From NCBI RefSeq assembly GCF_029626105.1, contig NZ_JARUBH010000009.1, forward strand, positions 3,658,001 to 3,722,000: a stretch of 64,000 nucleotides of DNA. The letters run 5' to 3'. Position 1 is the first letter of the stretch. Each line of letters opens with the position of its first letter. The notes under the pieces are model-generated. The model was not told the origin of the DNA, did not search any database, and saw only the letters and a list, made by a program, of their open reading frames with translations. Source of the stretch: Solwaraspora sp. WMMD792 (GTDB lineage Bacteria; Actinomycetota; Actinomycetes; Mycobacteriales; Micromonosporaceae). Positions 17,914 to 27,130 of the stretch are shown here, one piece after another. The translations under genes were made by a program, and so were the position numbers.

Positions 17914-18909
17914 GTGACCGACCCGCGACCGGCCGACCGCCGAGGCGGCGAGCCGCTTTCCCGAGCCGGTGAGACGGTTCCACCTGGTGCTCTGACGCTG
18001 CACCCGCCCGCGCTGCGACCCGGTGACGAGGTCCGGGTCGTGGCCCCGGGTGGGCCGGTGGCCGCCGAGCCGGTCGAGCGGGGGATGGCCGTGCTGGCCG
18101 GCTGGGGGCTGCGGCCCCGGTTGGGCCGGCACGCGCTGGGCCGGCGCGGTTTCCTGGCCGGCACCGACGAGCAGCGGGCCGCCGACCTCGCCGAGGCGTT
18201 CGCCGACCCGGCGGTACGGGGCATCGTCTGCGCCCGGGGCGGCTACGGCACCCAGCGGGTGGTGGACCTGCTGGACATCGCGGCGGTACGCCGGGATCCG
18301 AAGGTCGTCTGCGGCTACTCGGACATCACCGCGCTGCACCTGGCGCTGTGGCGGGGCGCCCGGTTGGCGACGGTGCACGGGCCGGTGGCGGCCTGGGACG
18401 ACGAGCGGACCCCGGCGGTGTCCGCCGGGTCGCTGCGCCGGGCGCTGATGGAGCCGGTGCCGACGGTGCTCACCCGGTCGCCGAACGAGGCCGGCGCGGC
18501 GGTGCTGGTGCCGGGTCAGGCCGACGGCACCCTGCTCGGCGGCAACCTGACCGTGCTCGCGGCCTCGGTGGGCACCGCCGACCTGCCGGACCTGACCGGG
18601 GCGATCCTGCTGATCGAGGAGATCGGTGAGCCGCCGTACCGGGTGGACCGGCTGCTCACCCAGTTGCGCCGGGCCGGCGCGCTGGATGGCCTGGCCGGGG
18701 TCGCCCTCGGCCAGTTCACCGGCTGCGCCGACCGGCACGGGGTGGACGTCGCCGAGGTGCTCACTGAACGGCTGGGTGATCTCGGCGTGCCGGTACTGGG
18801 TGGGCTGCCGCTCGGGCACGGGCAGACCCCACGCAGCGTCGGCCTCGGCGTACCAGCCAACGTCGACGCCGCCGCCGGCACCCTCCTGGTCTCTCCCGCC
18901 GTGCGCTGA
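17914..18909 (+). CDS. LD-carboxypeptidase (peptidase family S66)
   Basis: A 331-residue cytoplasmic muramoyl-tetrapeptide LD-carboxypeptidase-like enzyme, which trims the terminal D-alanine from recycled murein tetrapeptides. The S66 elements are visible: LRPGDEVRVVAPGGP at the N terminus, CARGGYGTQRVVDLLD, the nucleophile Ser136 in CGYSDITAL, the catalytic Glu in LLIEEIGEPPYR, and the His in GLPLGHGQ. No signal peptide is present, so it acts in the cytosol. The GTG at 17914 is chosen because of the -10-like box 7 bases upstream. The homologues MccF and LdcA share this fold, so an immunity-type role cannot be excluded. Confidence 0.88.
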   Translation: MTDPRPADRRGGEPLSRAGETVPPGALTLHPPALRPGDEVRVVAPGGPVAAEPVERGMAVLAGWGLRPRLGRHALGRRGFLAGTDEQRAADLAEAFADPAVRGIVCARGGYGTQRVVDLLDIAAVRRDPKVVCGYSDITALHLALWRGARLATVHGPVAAWDDERTPAVSAGSLRRALMEPVPTVLTRSPNEAGAAVLVPGQADGTLLGGNLTVLAASVGTADLPDLTGAILLIEEIGEPPYRVDRLLTQLRRAGALDGLAGVALGQFTGCADRHGVDVAEVLTERLGDLGVPVLGGLPLGHGQTPRSVGLGVPANVDAAAGTLLVSPAVR

Positions 18910-19026
18910 CCTGAGCTGGCCGGATTCTCAGCCCGTTGACAGCTTCGGCATGGGTTGCGTTGAGGGCGGCCGGGCACCGTCGGTCAGGTCACCGCACCAC
19001 ACCGAGACGACATCCGGAGGTTCGAC

Positions 19027-19533
19027 TTGTCCAGACGGATCACAAGGAAGCGGGCGCTCGCGGGCCTGGCTGCGGCGGGCGTGCTCAGCGTCGGGATCGC
19101 GGCGCCGACCATCGCCTTCGCGCAGGAGGGCGCCGAGCCGAGCGCCAGTGCCAGCGCCGACGGATCGACCGGCGAGGAGCGCCGGGCGGCGAAGATGACC
19201 GACCTGGCCGAGGCGCTGGCCGCAGAACTCGGCGTCTCCGCCGACGACGTCACCGCCGCCCTGGAGAAAGTCCATGATGAGCGGGCCGGTGACCGGCCCG
19301 AACGTGGAGAGCGGCCGGAGGGGACGGCCGACCGGCAGGCGGCGCTGCAGGAGCGGCTCGACGCGGCGGTCGCCGACGGAAAGCTCACCCAGGCCGAGGC
19401 AGACGCGGTGCTCAAGGCGTACGAGGAAGGGGTGCTCGCCGGCCCCGGACGCGGCGGTGGTCCGGGCCGTGGCAGCCCGATGGGCGGTACGGACGAGGAG
19501 CCGGATGCCGCCCAGTCGCCGGACGGCACCTGA
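19027..19533 (+). CDS. Secreted Ala/Glu/Gly-rich protein of unknown function
   Basis: A 168-residue protein with a clear Sec or Tat-like signal peptide: basic SRRITRKR followed by a hydrophobic stretch ending AFAQ (about residue 33). The mature part has two helical segments, AALAAELGVSADDVTAALEKV and a repeat-like AALQERLDAAVADGKLTQAEADAVLKAY, then a Gly-rich tail. Similar small exported proteins are common in actinobacteria and have no known function. The TTG start at 19027 is chosen because GGAGG lies 6 bases upstream and the signal peptide begins there. A strong terminator follows. Confidence 0.75.
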   Translation: MSRRITRKRALAGLAAAGVLSVGIAAPTIAFAQEGAEPSASASADGSTGEERRAAKMTDLAEALAAELGVSADDVTAALEKVHDERAGDRPERGERPEGTADRQAALQERLDAAVADGKLTQAEADAVLKAYEEGVLAGPGRGGGPGRGSPMGGTDEEPDAAQSPDGT

Positions 19534-19554
19534 TCCGCTCCCGCCCCCGAAAGG

Positions 19555-19599
19555 TCCTGGCGCCGGAACACCCCTCGCGGGGTTGCTCCGGCGCCAGGA
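19555..19599. terminator. Long stem-loop terminator
   Basis: TCCTGGCGCCGGA at 19555 pairs with its complement ending at 19599, and the inner CACCCC/GGGGTTG arms extend the stem to about 20 bp with a TCGC loop and one bulge. It lies between converging genes and may end both. Confidence 0.7.
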
Positions 19600-19661
19600 T
19601 CGTCTTCGCGCCGGCCGGTAGCGGTACCCGGGCCGGCGGCGGCCGGGGACGACGAGCCGGC

Positions 19662-20087
19662 TCAGGCGATGCAGGCGCAGACGATCAGGGCGGCGCCGAA
19701 GTGCGACGCGGCGCTGACCCGGGCGGCGGGGTGCGGCTCGTCGGAGCAGATCACCGCGCCGAGCCGGCCGGGGGTCAGCCAGTCGAGCACGGCGAAGGCC
19801 AACGCCATGATGCCGAGCCCGATCAGTCCGAAGAGGATCGTCGAGGCGAGCCCTTTGGTGAACGACGGGTAGCTCGTCAGGATCGCGGTGAAGACGATGC
19901 CGGCGACGCCGAGCTGGTTGGCGGCGAGCAGCAGCGCCGCGTTGCCGTTGCGCTGCACCCAGATCAGCTCGCGCAACTTCCCAGGGGTGAGCCAGTCGAC
20001 CACCACGAAGCCGGCCGCCATCAGAGCGACGCCGACCGCTCCGAAGACGATGCTCTGCCAAGCTCCGGTGAGCAGATCCTCCAGCAC
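19662..20087 (-). CDS. DUF350 family membrane protein
   Basis: A 141-residue protein with four membrane helices in two repeats. The halves VVDWLTPGKLRELIW and VLDWLTPGRLGAVIC are clearly homologous, the hallmark of DUF350 proteins. The function of the family is not established. The GTG at 20087 is chosen because GGGAGG lies 7-8 bases upstream; an open extension to 20270 would overlap glnA2. It follows glnA2 by 76 bases on the same strand and may be cotranscribed with it. Confidence 0.8.
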   Translation of the reverse strand: MLEDLLTGAWQSIVFGAVGVALMAAGFVVVDWLTPGKLRELIWVQRNGNAALLLAANQLGVAGIVFTAILTSYPSFTKGLASTILFGLIGLGIMALAFAVLDWLTPGRLGAVICSDEPHPAARVSAASHFGAALIVCACIA

Positions 20088-20163
20088 GCACGTTCCTCCC
20101 GATCGGGTCGCCGCGGGGGCGGCGAGTGTCGGGAGGGACGATAGCGTGGCGGCGCCAGCCCGC

Positions 20164-21516
20164 TCAGAGCGCGCCGAGGTAGCGGCGACGCTCGTACGGG
20201 GTGACCTCGCGGCGGTACTGCTCCCACTCGGAGCGCTTGTTGCGCAGGAAGAAGTCGAAGACGTGCTCACCGAGCACCTCGGCGATCAGCTCCGAGCTGG
20301 CCATCACCTCGATGGCCTCGGAGAGGTTCTCCGGCAGCGACTCGTACCCCATCGCCTTGCGCTCGGCGGCGGACAGCGCCGACACGTCGTCCTCGGAGCC
20401 CGGCGGCAGCTCGTAGCCCTCCTCGATGCCCTTGAGACCGGCGCCGAGCATCACCGCGAAAGCCAGGTACGGGTTGGTCGCCGAGTCCAGCGAGCGGACC
20501 TCGACCCGGGCCGAGTTCGGCTTGCCGTACGCGGGGACCCGCACCAGCGCGGACCGGTTCAGGTGCCCCCAGCACACGTACGCCGGGGACTCGGTGATCC
20601 GGTCCGGCAGCGCCTGCGGGAACAGCCGCTTGTAGGAGTTGACCCACTGGTTGGTGACCGCGGTGTACTCGCGGGCGTGCACCAGGAGCCCGGCGATGAA
20701 CGCCTTGGCGACCTTGGAGATCTTCATCGGGTCACCGGCGTCGTGGAAGGCGTTGCGCTCGCCCTCGAACAGCGACAGGTGGGTGTGCATCCCGCTGCCC
20801 GGCTGGTCGGTGAAGGGCTTGGGCATGAAGGTCGCCGCGACGCCGTGCGACAGGGCGACCTCCTTGACCACGTGCCGGAAGGTCATGATGTTGTCGGCGG
20901 TGGTCAACGCGTCGGCGTAGCGCAGGTCGATCTCCTGCTGACCGGGGGCCACCTCGTGGTGGCTGAACTCGACCGAGATGCCGATCCGCTCCAGGGCGAG
21001 CACCGCCTGGCGGCGGAAGTCACGGGCCACCGCGTGGGTGGTGTGGTCGAAGTAGCCGCCGGAGTCGACCGGCACCGGGGTGGACCCGTCGGCCGGGCTG
21101 TTCTCCAGCAGGAAGAACTCGATCTCGGGATGGGTGTAGAAGGTGAAGCCCTTGTCCGCGGCCCGGGACAACGCCCGGCGCAGCACGTGCCGGGGATCGG
21201 CCCAGGACGGCGTACCGTCGGGCAGCAGGATGTCGCAGAACATCCGGGCGCTCTCGCCGCTGACGCCGCCCTCGAACGGGAAAACCTGAAATGTGGTGGG
21301 ATCCGGCATGGCGACCATGTCGGACTCGAAGACCCGGGCGAACCCTTCGATGGCGGAGCCATCGAAGCCGATGCCTTCTTCGAATGCTGCCTCAAGCTCA
21401 GCCGGCGCGACCGAGACGCTCTTGAGCGTGCCGAGCACGTCGGTGAACCACAACCGAACGAAACGGATGTCGCGCTCTTCCAGAGTACGGAGCACGAACT
21501 CCTGCTGACGGTCCAC
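20164..21516 (-). CDS. glnA2: Glutamine synthetase-like GlnA2 (probable gamma-glutamylpolyamine synthetase)
   Basis: A 450-residue GSI-family enzyme strongly resembling Streptomyces GlnA2 and mycobacterial GlnA2: it starts VDRQQEFVLRTLEERDIRFV and has GFDGSAIEGFARV, YTHPEIEFFLLE, SHHEVAPGQQEIDLRYADA, FMPKPFTDQPGSGMHTHLS and NRSALVRVP. The adenylylation tyrosine motif NLYDLP of GlnA1 is absent (ELPPGSEDDV instead), so GlnE should not modify it. Streptomyces GlnA2 is reported to glutamylate polyamines rather than ammonia; that role is the better guess but is not proved by sequence. The GTG at 21516 has GAGGGG upstream. The place near glnE matches mycobacteria. Confidence 0.9.
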   Translation of the reverse strand: MDRQQEFVLRTLEERDIRFVRLWFTDVLGTLKSVSVAPAELEAAFEEGIGFDGSAIEGFARVFESDMVAMPDPTTFQVFPFEGGVSGESARMFCDILLPDGTPSWADPRHVLRRALSRAADKGFTFYTHPEIEFFLLENSPADGSTPVPVDSGGYFDHTTHAVARDFRRQAVLALERIGISVEFSHHEVAPGQQEIDLRYADALTTADNIMTFRHVVKEVALSHGVAATFMPKPFTDQPGSGMHTHLSLFEGERNAFHDAGDPMKISKVAKAFIAGLLVHAREYTAVTNQWVNSYKRLFPQALPDRITESPAYVCWGHLNRSALVRVPAYGKPNSARVEVRSLDSATNPYLAFAVMLGAGLKGIEEGYELPPGSEDDVSALSAAERKAMGYESLPENLSEAIEVMASSELIAEVLGEHVFDFFLRNKRSEWEQYRREVTPYERRRYLGAL

Positions 21517-21856
21517 GTCTACCCCTCGTGACACTGGTCTGCCCGGACCGGTTCCATTCTCCGCGCTGCTGCCCTCCAGCGCAGGACCAGGTGCTATCGG
21601 CTCCCACCTGAGCTGCCCAGTCTTTACCGACCTCGTTACACCGACGTTACGGGACCGCTCCGGTCGCGCACCTGGCGGGGCTAGCCGACAGTCCACACCA
21701 TTCCGGCACTTTACTACCAACCATCACGAAGGGGATATTAGACCACGATCACCGGAGCACACCGGAGCATGTCCGCACAGTCACCTGACCGGTCCCCGCC
21801 GCGAGGCGTCGGCGACCGGCGGGTTGGTCGGGGTCGCGCTGGGGGAAGATAGCGAC
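21517..21856. other. Divergent intergenic region between glnA2 and nadE
   Basis: No gene is seen in these 340 bases. On the minus strand GTAAC-N6-GTAAC (21650-21635) resembles a GlnR half-site pair with one mismatch in the second half and lies about 120 bases before glnA2; this is a weak candidate. An AT-richer stretch at 21700-21745 may hold the promoters. The nadE ribosome site GGGGGAAG is at 21841-21848. Confidence 0.4.
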
Positions 21857-23668
21857 ATGCCGACGCTGCGCATCGCCCTCGCCCAGGTCAACCCCACCGT
21901 TGGCGATCTACCGGGCAACGCCCGGCTGGTCCGCGACTACACCCGTACGGCGGTGGACGCCGGCGGGCAACTGGTCGTGTTCCCGGAGATGATGCTCACC
22001 GGCTACCCGGTGGAGGACCTGGTGTTCCGGGAGTCGTTCGTCGCCGCCGCCCGGTCCGGCGTCGGGCAACTCGCCGCCGACCTGGCCGCCGACGGGTTCG
22101 GCGACGTACCTGTGCTGGTCGGCTACCTCGACGCCGACGGGCCGGCCGCGATCAGCGCCGAGGCCGACCCGGGCCGGGGTCCGCGCAACGCCCTCGCCGT
22201 GTTGCACGGCGGCACCGTGGCGGCCACCTACTTCAAACACCACCTGCCCAACTACGGCGTCTTCGACGAGGACCGCTACTTCGTGCCGGGCACCGCGTTG
22301 ACCGTCGTACGCGTCGGCGGGGTCGACGTGGCGTTGACCATCTGCGAGGACCTGTGGCAGGCCGGCGGGCCGTTCACCGCCGCCCGCCGCGCCGGCGTCG
22401 GCCTGGTCGTCACGGTCAACGGGTCGCCGTACGAGTTGGACAAGGACGACGCCCGGCTGCCACTGGTGCGGCGGCGGGCCGCCGAGGCCGGTGCCACCGT
22501 GGCGTACGTCAACCTGGTCGGCGGGCAGGACGAGCTGGTCTTCGACGGCGACTCGATGATCGTCGCCGCAGACGGCACGCTGCTGGCCCGCGCGCCGCAG
22601 TTCGTCGAGCATCTGCTGCTGCACGACCTGACGCTGCCGGACGCGGACGCCCCGGCGCAGGACCCCGCCGCGACCCCGGAAGCCGCCGACGCGACGGCCA
22701 CCCCGGAGACCCCGGACGGCCCGGACCGGATGACCGTCGACCGGGTGGTGGTCGGTGACCGGTCGGCCGACCCGACGGGCGGGCCGGTCAGCGGCGGGGT
22801 CGCCGAGCCGCTGCCGGCCGAGGCGGAGATCTGGTCGGCGCTGGTGCTCGGGCTGCGCGACTACGTCCGCAAGAACGGCTTCTCCTCGGTGGTGCTGGGG
22901 CTGTCCGGCGGGATCGACTCGGCGGTGGTGGCCGCGATCGCGGTGGACGCGCTCGGCCCGGACCGGGTCGTCGGCGTCTCGCTGCCCAGTCAGTTCTCCT
23001 CCGAACACTCCCGGTCCGACGCCGCCGAGCTGGCCAAACGGACCGGCCTGGACTACCGGATCGAGCCGATCCAACCGATGGTCGACCCGTTCCTGGCCAA
23101 CATCTCGCTCTCCGGGCTGGCCGTGGAGAACCTGCAGGCCCGGGTGCGCGGGGTGATCCTGATGGCGCTGTCCAACCAGGAGGGCCACCTGGTGCTGACC
23201 ACCGGCAACAAGAGCGAACTGGCGGTCGGCTACTCCACCCTGTACGGCGACTCGGTCGGCGGCTTCAACCCGATCAAGGACGTCTGGAAGTCGCTGGTGT
23301 GGACGCTGGCCCGGTGGCGCAACGACGACGCCGTGCGGCGCGGCGAGGAGCCGCCGATCCCGGAAAACTCGATCGCCAAGCCACCCAGCGCGGAGCTGCG
23401 ACCCGGCCAGCTCGACACCGACTCGCTGCCCGACTACGCACTGCTCGACGGGGTGCTCACCGGCTACATCGACGGCGATGCCGGCCGCGACGACCTGGTC
23501 GCCGCCGGGCACGATCCGGCGCTGGTCGACCGGGTGCTGCGAATGGTGGACCTGGCCGAGTACAAGCGGCGGCAGTCGGCGCCCGGCACCAAGATATCGA
23601 TCAAGGCGTTCGGCCGTGATCGACGGCTGCCGATCACCAACCGGTGGCGGGAGCCCGGCGACGGATGA
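21857..23668 (+). CDS. nadE: Glutamine-dependent NAD+ synthetase
   Basis: Two-domain NAD synthetase, 603 residues. The N-terminal nitrilase-type glutaminase has the triad E44 (VFPEMMLTGYP), K126 (YFKHHLPNYGVFDE) and C162 (LTICEDLW). The C-terminal ammonia-dependent synthetase has the PP-loop SGGIDS at 350-355 and TTGNKSELAVGYSTLYGD. It amidates nicotinic acid adenine dinucleotide to NAD using ammonia channelled between the domains. An Ala/Pro/Asp-rich insertion of about 55 residues (about 265-320) separates the domains. The ATG at 21857 is preferred over 21824 because GGGGGAAG precedes it and homology starts there. Confidence 0.95.
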   Translation: MPTLRIALAQVNPTVGDLPGNARLVRDYTRTAVDAGGQLVVFPEMMLTGYPVEDLVFRESFVAAARSGVGQLAADLAADGFGDVPVLVGYLDADGPAAISAEADPGRGPRNALAVLHGGTVAATYFKHHLPNYGVFDEDRYFVPGTALTVVRVGGVDVALTICEDLWQAGGPFTAARRAGVGLVVTVNGSPYELDKDDARLPLVRRRAAEAGATVAYVNLVGGQDELVFDGDSMIVAADGTLLARAPQFVEHLLLHDLTLPDADAPAQDPAATPEAADATATPETPDGPDRMTVDRVVVGDRSADPTGGPVSGGVAEPLPAEAEIWSALVLGLRDYVRKNGFSSVVLGLSGGIDSAVVAAIAVDALGPDRVVGVSLPSQFSSEHSRSDAAELAKRTGLDYRIEPIQPMVDPFLANISLSGLAVENLQARVRGVILMALSNQEGHLVLTTGNKSELAVGYSTLYGDSVGGFNPIKDVWKSLVWTLARWRNDDAVRRGEEPPIPENSIAKPPSAELRPGQLDTDSLPDYALLDGVLTGYIDGDAGRDDLVAAGHDPALVDRVLRMVDLAEYKRRQSAPGTKISIKAFGRDRRLPITNRWREPGDG

Positions 23669-23798
23669 GACCACCGGGTGCCCGGGTGAGGTGTGAATTC
23701 CTGCACTGAAGCCTCTCCGCGCCGGTGCCGCCGGTGGCACCATCGGGGACGTACCCCGGGGACCGCGACCGCGGCCACGAGGGTGAGAGGAGACGACG

Positions 23799-24701
23799 AT
23801 GTCCCGATCCACGCCGGGCGCCGGGCCCAGCCAGTCAGCCACACCCACCGAGCCGGCCGAGTCAGCCACGCCGGCCGAGGCCGTCGCACTGTACGGCGGA
23901 CCGGTCAGCCGCCGGGTCCGCGCCCGGGATCTGATCGCCGCCAAGGAACGCGGCGAACGGTGGGCCATGCTCACCTCGTACGACCAGTACACCGCCGCGA
24001 TCTTCGACCAGGCCGGTATACCGGTGCTGCTGGTCGGCGACTCCGCGGCGAACAACGTGTTCGGCCACGAGACCACCGTCCCGGTCACCGTCGACGAACT
24101 GCTGCCGCTGGTCCGGGCCGTGGTCCGGGCCACCCGGGGTGCCCTGGTCGTCGGTGACCTGCCGTTCGGCTCCTACGAGGAGGGGCCGACGCAGGCGCTG
24201 CGGACCGCCGTACGGTTCATGAAGGAAGGCGGCTGCGGCGCGGTCAAACTCGAAGGCGGCCGGCGGGTCGCCGACCAGATCGCCGCGCTGACCGGGGCCG
24301 GCATCCCGGTGATGGCGCACGTCGGCTTCACCCCGCAGCGGGAGCACACCATCGGCGGCTACCGGGTGCAGGGCCGTGGCGACGCCGCCGACGAGGTGAT
24401 CGCCGACGCCCACGCGGTCGCCGAGGCCGGCGCGTTCGCCGTGGTGCTGGAGATGGTGCCGGGGGTGGTCGCCAAGCGGATCACCCACGACCTGCCGGTG
24501 CCGACGGTCGGCATCGGCGCCGGCCCGGAGACCGACGCGCAGGTGCTGGTCTGGCAGGACATGTCCGGCATGCGGTCCGGCCCGACCCCACGGTTCGTGA
24601 AGACCTACGCCGACCTCGCCGGGATGCTCGCCGACGCGACCCGCCGGTACGCCGACGACGTCCGTGCCGGCCGGTTCCCGACCGCTGCACACACCTTCTG
24701 A
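23799..24701 (+). CDS. panB: 3-methyl-2-oxobutanoate hydroxymethyltransferase
   Basis: PanB transfers a hydroxymethyl group from methylenetetrahydrofolate to 3-methyl-2-oxobutanoate, giving ketopantoate for pantothenate and CoA. The 300-residue protein has a long Ser/Thr/Pro/Ala-rich N-terminal extension (about 1-45) and the family motifs [44 protein letters not shown] (with the metal/substrate residues), [10 protein letters not shown] and [17 protein letters not shown]. The ATG at 23799 has GAGAGGAG upstream. It converges on the F420 oxidoreductase gene. The rest of the pantothenate pathway is not nearby. Confidence 0.95.
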   Translation: MSRSTPGAGPSQSATPTEPAESATPAEAVALYGGPVSRRVRARDLIAAKERGERWAMLTSYDQYTAAIFDQAGIPVLLVGDSAANNVFGHETTVPVTVDELLPLVRAVVRATRGALVVGDLPFGSYEEGPTQALRTAVRFMKEGGCGAVKLEGGRRVADQIAALTGAGIPVMAHVGFTPQREHTIGGYRVQGRGDAADEVIADAHAVAEAGAFAVVLEMVPGVVAKRITHDLPVPTVGIGAGPETDAQVLVWQDMSGMRSGPTPRFVKTYADLAGMLADATRRYADDVRAGRFPTAAHTF

Positions 24702-24720
24702 CCGACCGCCGTCACCGTCC

Positions 24721-24752
24721 GGTCCCGGCGGATCGCAAGATCCCCCGGGACC
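24721..24752. terminator. Stem-loop with GCAA tetraloop between panB and npdG
   Basis: GGTCCCGGCGGATC (24721-24734) pairs with 24739-24752 with one mismatch, closed by a GCAA (GNRA) tetraloop. It lies in the 59-base gap between two converging genes and is likely a bidirectional terminator. Confidence 0.75.
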
Positions 24753-24760
24753 GGGCGATC

Positions 24761-25456
24761 TCACAGATCGGTGACCCGTACCCCGGAATGTGCCTTGTAC
24801 CGGCGGTTGATGGCGATCAGGTTGGCGGTGAACGCCTCGATCTGGTGCGCGTTGCGCAGCCGGCCGGCGTAGATTCCCCGCATGTCCGGGATCCGCGCGG
24901 CGAGCGCGGCGACGACCGCCGCCGCCTCCCGGTCCTCGGCGCAGATCAGTACGTCCAGGTCGATCCGCTCGATCTTCGGGTCGGCCAGCAACGGCGCGCT
25001 CAGGTGGTTGAAGGCGGCGCAGACCCGTGAGTCGGGCAGCAGCGCCGCGGCCTGCTGCGCGGCGCTGCCCTGCGCCACCGGCAACGGGTACGGGCCCTGC
25101 TTGTCGAAGCCGAGCGGGTTCACGCAGTCGACCACGATCTTGCCGGCGAGCGGGCCGCGCAGTGCGGCGACGGTCGCCTCGTGACCCTCCCACGGCACCG
25201 CGACGATCACCAGGTCGGACCCGCCGGCCACCTCGTCGTTGCCGTCGCCGCTGATCACCCCGGCCGCGACCCCGGGCAACGCGGCGATCTCCTCGGCGGC
25301 GGCGGCGGCCCGGGCACCGTCGCGGGACCCGATGCGGACCGGCTGGCCGGCGCGGGCGAGCCGGTACGCCAGGCCCCGTCCCTGGTCGCCGGTGCCGCCG
25401 ATGATGCCGACCGTCAGGCCGGAGACGTCGGGCAGTGTGCTGGCGTCATATCCCAT
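24761..25456 (-). CDS. npdG: NADPH-dependent F420 reductase
   Basis: A 231-residue F420:NADP oxidoreductase of the Fno/NpdG family, which moves hydride between coenzyme F420 and NADP. The N-terminal Rossmann motif GIIGGTGDQGRGLAYRLA and the NADP-phosphate-binding GSRDGARAAAAAEEI are visible, followed by DLVIVAVPWEGH, VDCVNPLGFD and the C-terminal helical cap FNHLSAPLL to NAHQIEAFTANLIAINRRYKAH. The ATG at 25456 gives MGYDASTLPDVSGLTVGIIGG with GTGAGGA upstream; a longer frame is open to 25537. Its presence implies the organism makes F420. Confidence 0.9.
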   Translation of the reverse strand: MGYDASTLPDVSGLTVGIIGGTGDQGRGLAYRLARAGQPVRIGSRDGARAAAAAEEIAALPGVAAGVISGDGNDEVAGGSDLVIVAVPWEGHEATVAALRGPLAGKIVVDCVNPLGFDKQGPYPLPVAQGSAAQQAAALLPDSRVCAAFNHLSAPLLADPKIERIDLDVLICAEDREAAAVVAALAARIPDMRGIYAGRLRNAHQIEAFTANLIAINRRYKAHSGVRVTDL

Positions 25457-25553
25457 CCGCTCATCCTCACCCACCAGACGGCCGCACGGGACCGGACCGT
25501 GACGTCGACCACCACCCGGTTCCGCACCGGCCACCACCTGCTCCGACCTGCGG

Positions 25554-27029
25554 TCAGCCGCTGCTCGCGGCGGGGACCGGCCCGGGCTCGTCGGCCGGGT
25601 ACCGGAAGATCACCCGCCGGCTGGCCGGGTCGGCGGTGACCAGCCGGACCCGGACCCGTTCGCCGACCGGTGGAGCGCCGGTGCAGCGGGCGATCACCGC
25701 CGGCTCGTCGAGGGCGACGGTGCCGCGCGGCGCCCGCTTCGCGGTGCCCGGGTCGGCGTCCAGCACCGCGACGTCGAACTCCGCACCGACCCGGTTCGCC
25801 AGCAGCACCGCCTCGGTCAGGTCGATCGCGGCGCGGGCCGCCGCGCTGGCGGTCCGGTCGGTGCCGGCCATCACCTCCGGCAGCCGGGGCAGCGCCTCGG
25901 CGACCGGCGGCGGTACCTCCCGGCCAGCGGTCACCGCCAGGCACACCTCCGTGGCGTACCGGTCGGCCAGCCGCCGCAACGGCGCGGTGACGTGCGCGTA
26001 CGGGGCACCGACCCCGCCGTGGCCGGATTCTGCCGGTGCCTCGTCGGCGAACGCGGTGTACCGGGCACCGCGCAGCAGCTCGGCGGCGTGGTCCAGGAAC
26101 GCGGCGCCGCGCGGCTGTGCCGCGTCGACGCCGGCGGTGACCTCACCGACGGCCGCGCCCGGCGGCCACCAGACGCCCAGGGCACGGGCCGCCGCCCGCA
26201 GCCGGGTCACCGCCGCCGGTTGCGGTGCCGGCATGGTACGCAGCAGACCGACGCCGGCCCGCAGCATGATCTCGGCGGCGGCCATCCCGGTGAGCAGCGA
26301 GATCTGGGCGTTGTGCTCCTCGATCGGCAGCGGTGGACGCAGCACCAGTCGCCAGCCGTCGCCGGCTGGTTCGACGTCCTGGTCGGGCAGCGGGAGCGCG
26401 ACCGCGCCCCGCGCCGCCGCCCGCGCGCTCAGCAGCCCGCCGATGCGCGGCAGCCGGGCGATCGGCTCGGCGAGTTCGGCGAGCCGACCGGCGGTCAGTG
26501 CGGCGTGCACGGTCGGGTAGTCGAGCTGCGCCCGGCTGCGGACCCGGGCGCGTTCCAGCCGGGTGTCGACCAGCGCGCCGTCGGCGGCCAGGTCGAGCGT
26601 CCACACGACGGCCGGTCGGACGGCGTCGGGCAGCAGACTGGCGGCGTTCTCGCTGAGGCTGGGTGGGTGCAGCGGGATGGTTCCGTCGGGCAGGTAGATG
26701 GTCTGGCCACGGCGCCAGGTCTCGGCCTGCAGCGGGCCGCCGTCGGCGACGAACCGGGCGACGTCGGCGATCGCGTACCGGATCCGGAAGCCGCCGCCGG
26801 GCCGGTCGGTCAGGCACATCGCCTGGTCCAGGTCGCGTGACCCGGGCGGGTCGAGGGTGACGAACGGGATGTCGGTGAGGTCGGTGAGGTCGGCCTCCGG
26901 CGGCGGTACGCGCGACGCCGCCTCGTCCGCCTCACGTTGCGCCGCGGGCGGGAACGCGGTGGGCAGTTCCAGCTCGCGGCGCAACGCGCCGAAGTCGATC
27001 CGGGGCGCGGTCAGGCGTGGCAACGGCAC
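25554..27029 (-). CDS. RNB-domain ribonuclease (RNase II/R family)
   Basis: A 491-residue protein built almost entirely of the RNB exoribonuclease catalytic domain. The metal-binding aspartates are in TLDPPGSRDLDQAM (about 59-71), with RIRYAIADVARFV and LPDGTIPLHPPSLSENAASLLPD following as in RNase II. YAHVTAPLRRLADRYATEV is the family C-terminal signature, and the end resembles an S1-like OB segment. The N-terminal cold-shock domains of RNase II/R are missing, as in many actinobacterial RNB proteins. The GTG at 27029 is used. It should degrade RNA 3' to 5' in the cytosol. Confidence 0.9.
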   Translation of the reverse strand: MPLPRLTAPRIDFGALRRELELPTAFPPAAQREADEAASRVPPPEADLTDLTDIPFVTLDPPGSRDLDQAMCLTDRPGGGFRIRYAIADVARFVADGGPLQAETWRRGQTIYLPDGTIPLHPPSLSENAASLLPDAVRPAVVWTLDLAADGALVDTRLERARVRSRAQLDYPTVHAALTAGRLAELAEPIARLPRIGGLLSARAAARGAVALPLPDQDVEPAGDGWRLVLRPPLPIEEHNAQISLLTGMAAAEIMLRAGVGLLRTMPAPQPAAVTRLRAAARALGVWWPPGAAVGEVTAGVDAAQPRGAAFLDHAAELLRGARYTAFADEAPAESGHGGVGAPYAHVTAPLRRLADRYATEVCLAVTAGREVPPPVAEALPRLPEVMAGTDRTASAAARAAIDLTEAVLLANRVGAEFDVAVLDADPGTAKRAPRGTVALDEPAVIARCTGAPPVGERVRVRLVTADPASRRVIFRYPADEPGPVPAASSG

Positions 27030-27045
27030 GGATCATTCCTAGCAG

Positions 27046-27087
27046 CCGGCCGCCACGCCGACGCGCCGGTGGTGCGTCGGCGGCCGG
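27046..27087. terminator. GC-rich hairpin between the histone-like gene and the RNB gene
   Basis: CCGGCCGCC (27046-27054) pairs with GGCGGCCGG (27079-27087), with further CGACGC/GCGTCG pairing inside a bulged stem. Both flanking genes are on the minus strand, so it may end the histone-like transcript. Confidence 0.45.
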
Positions 27088-27130
27088 CCGGACACGGTGT
27101 GCAGATGCGGTGGCCGGTGTGCGCCCCGGG

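Noticed and set aside
21635-21650. GTAAC direct repeats before glnA2 as a GlnR operator
   Set aside because: Only one half fits the consensus well, and GlnA2 orthologues are reported to be controlled by other regulators; kept only as a weak candidate in the intergenic entry.
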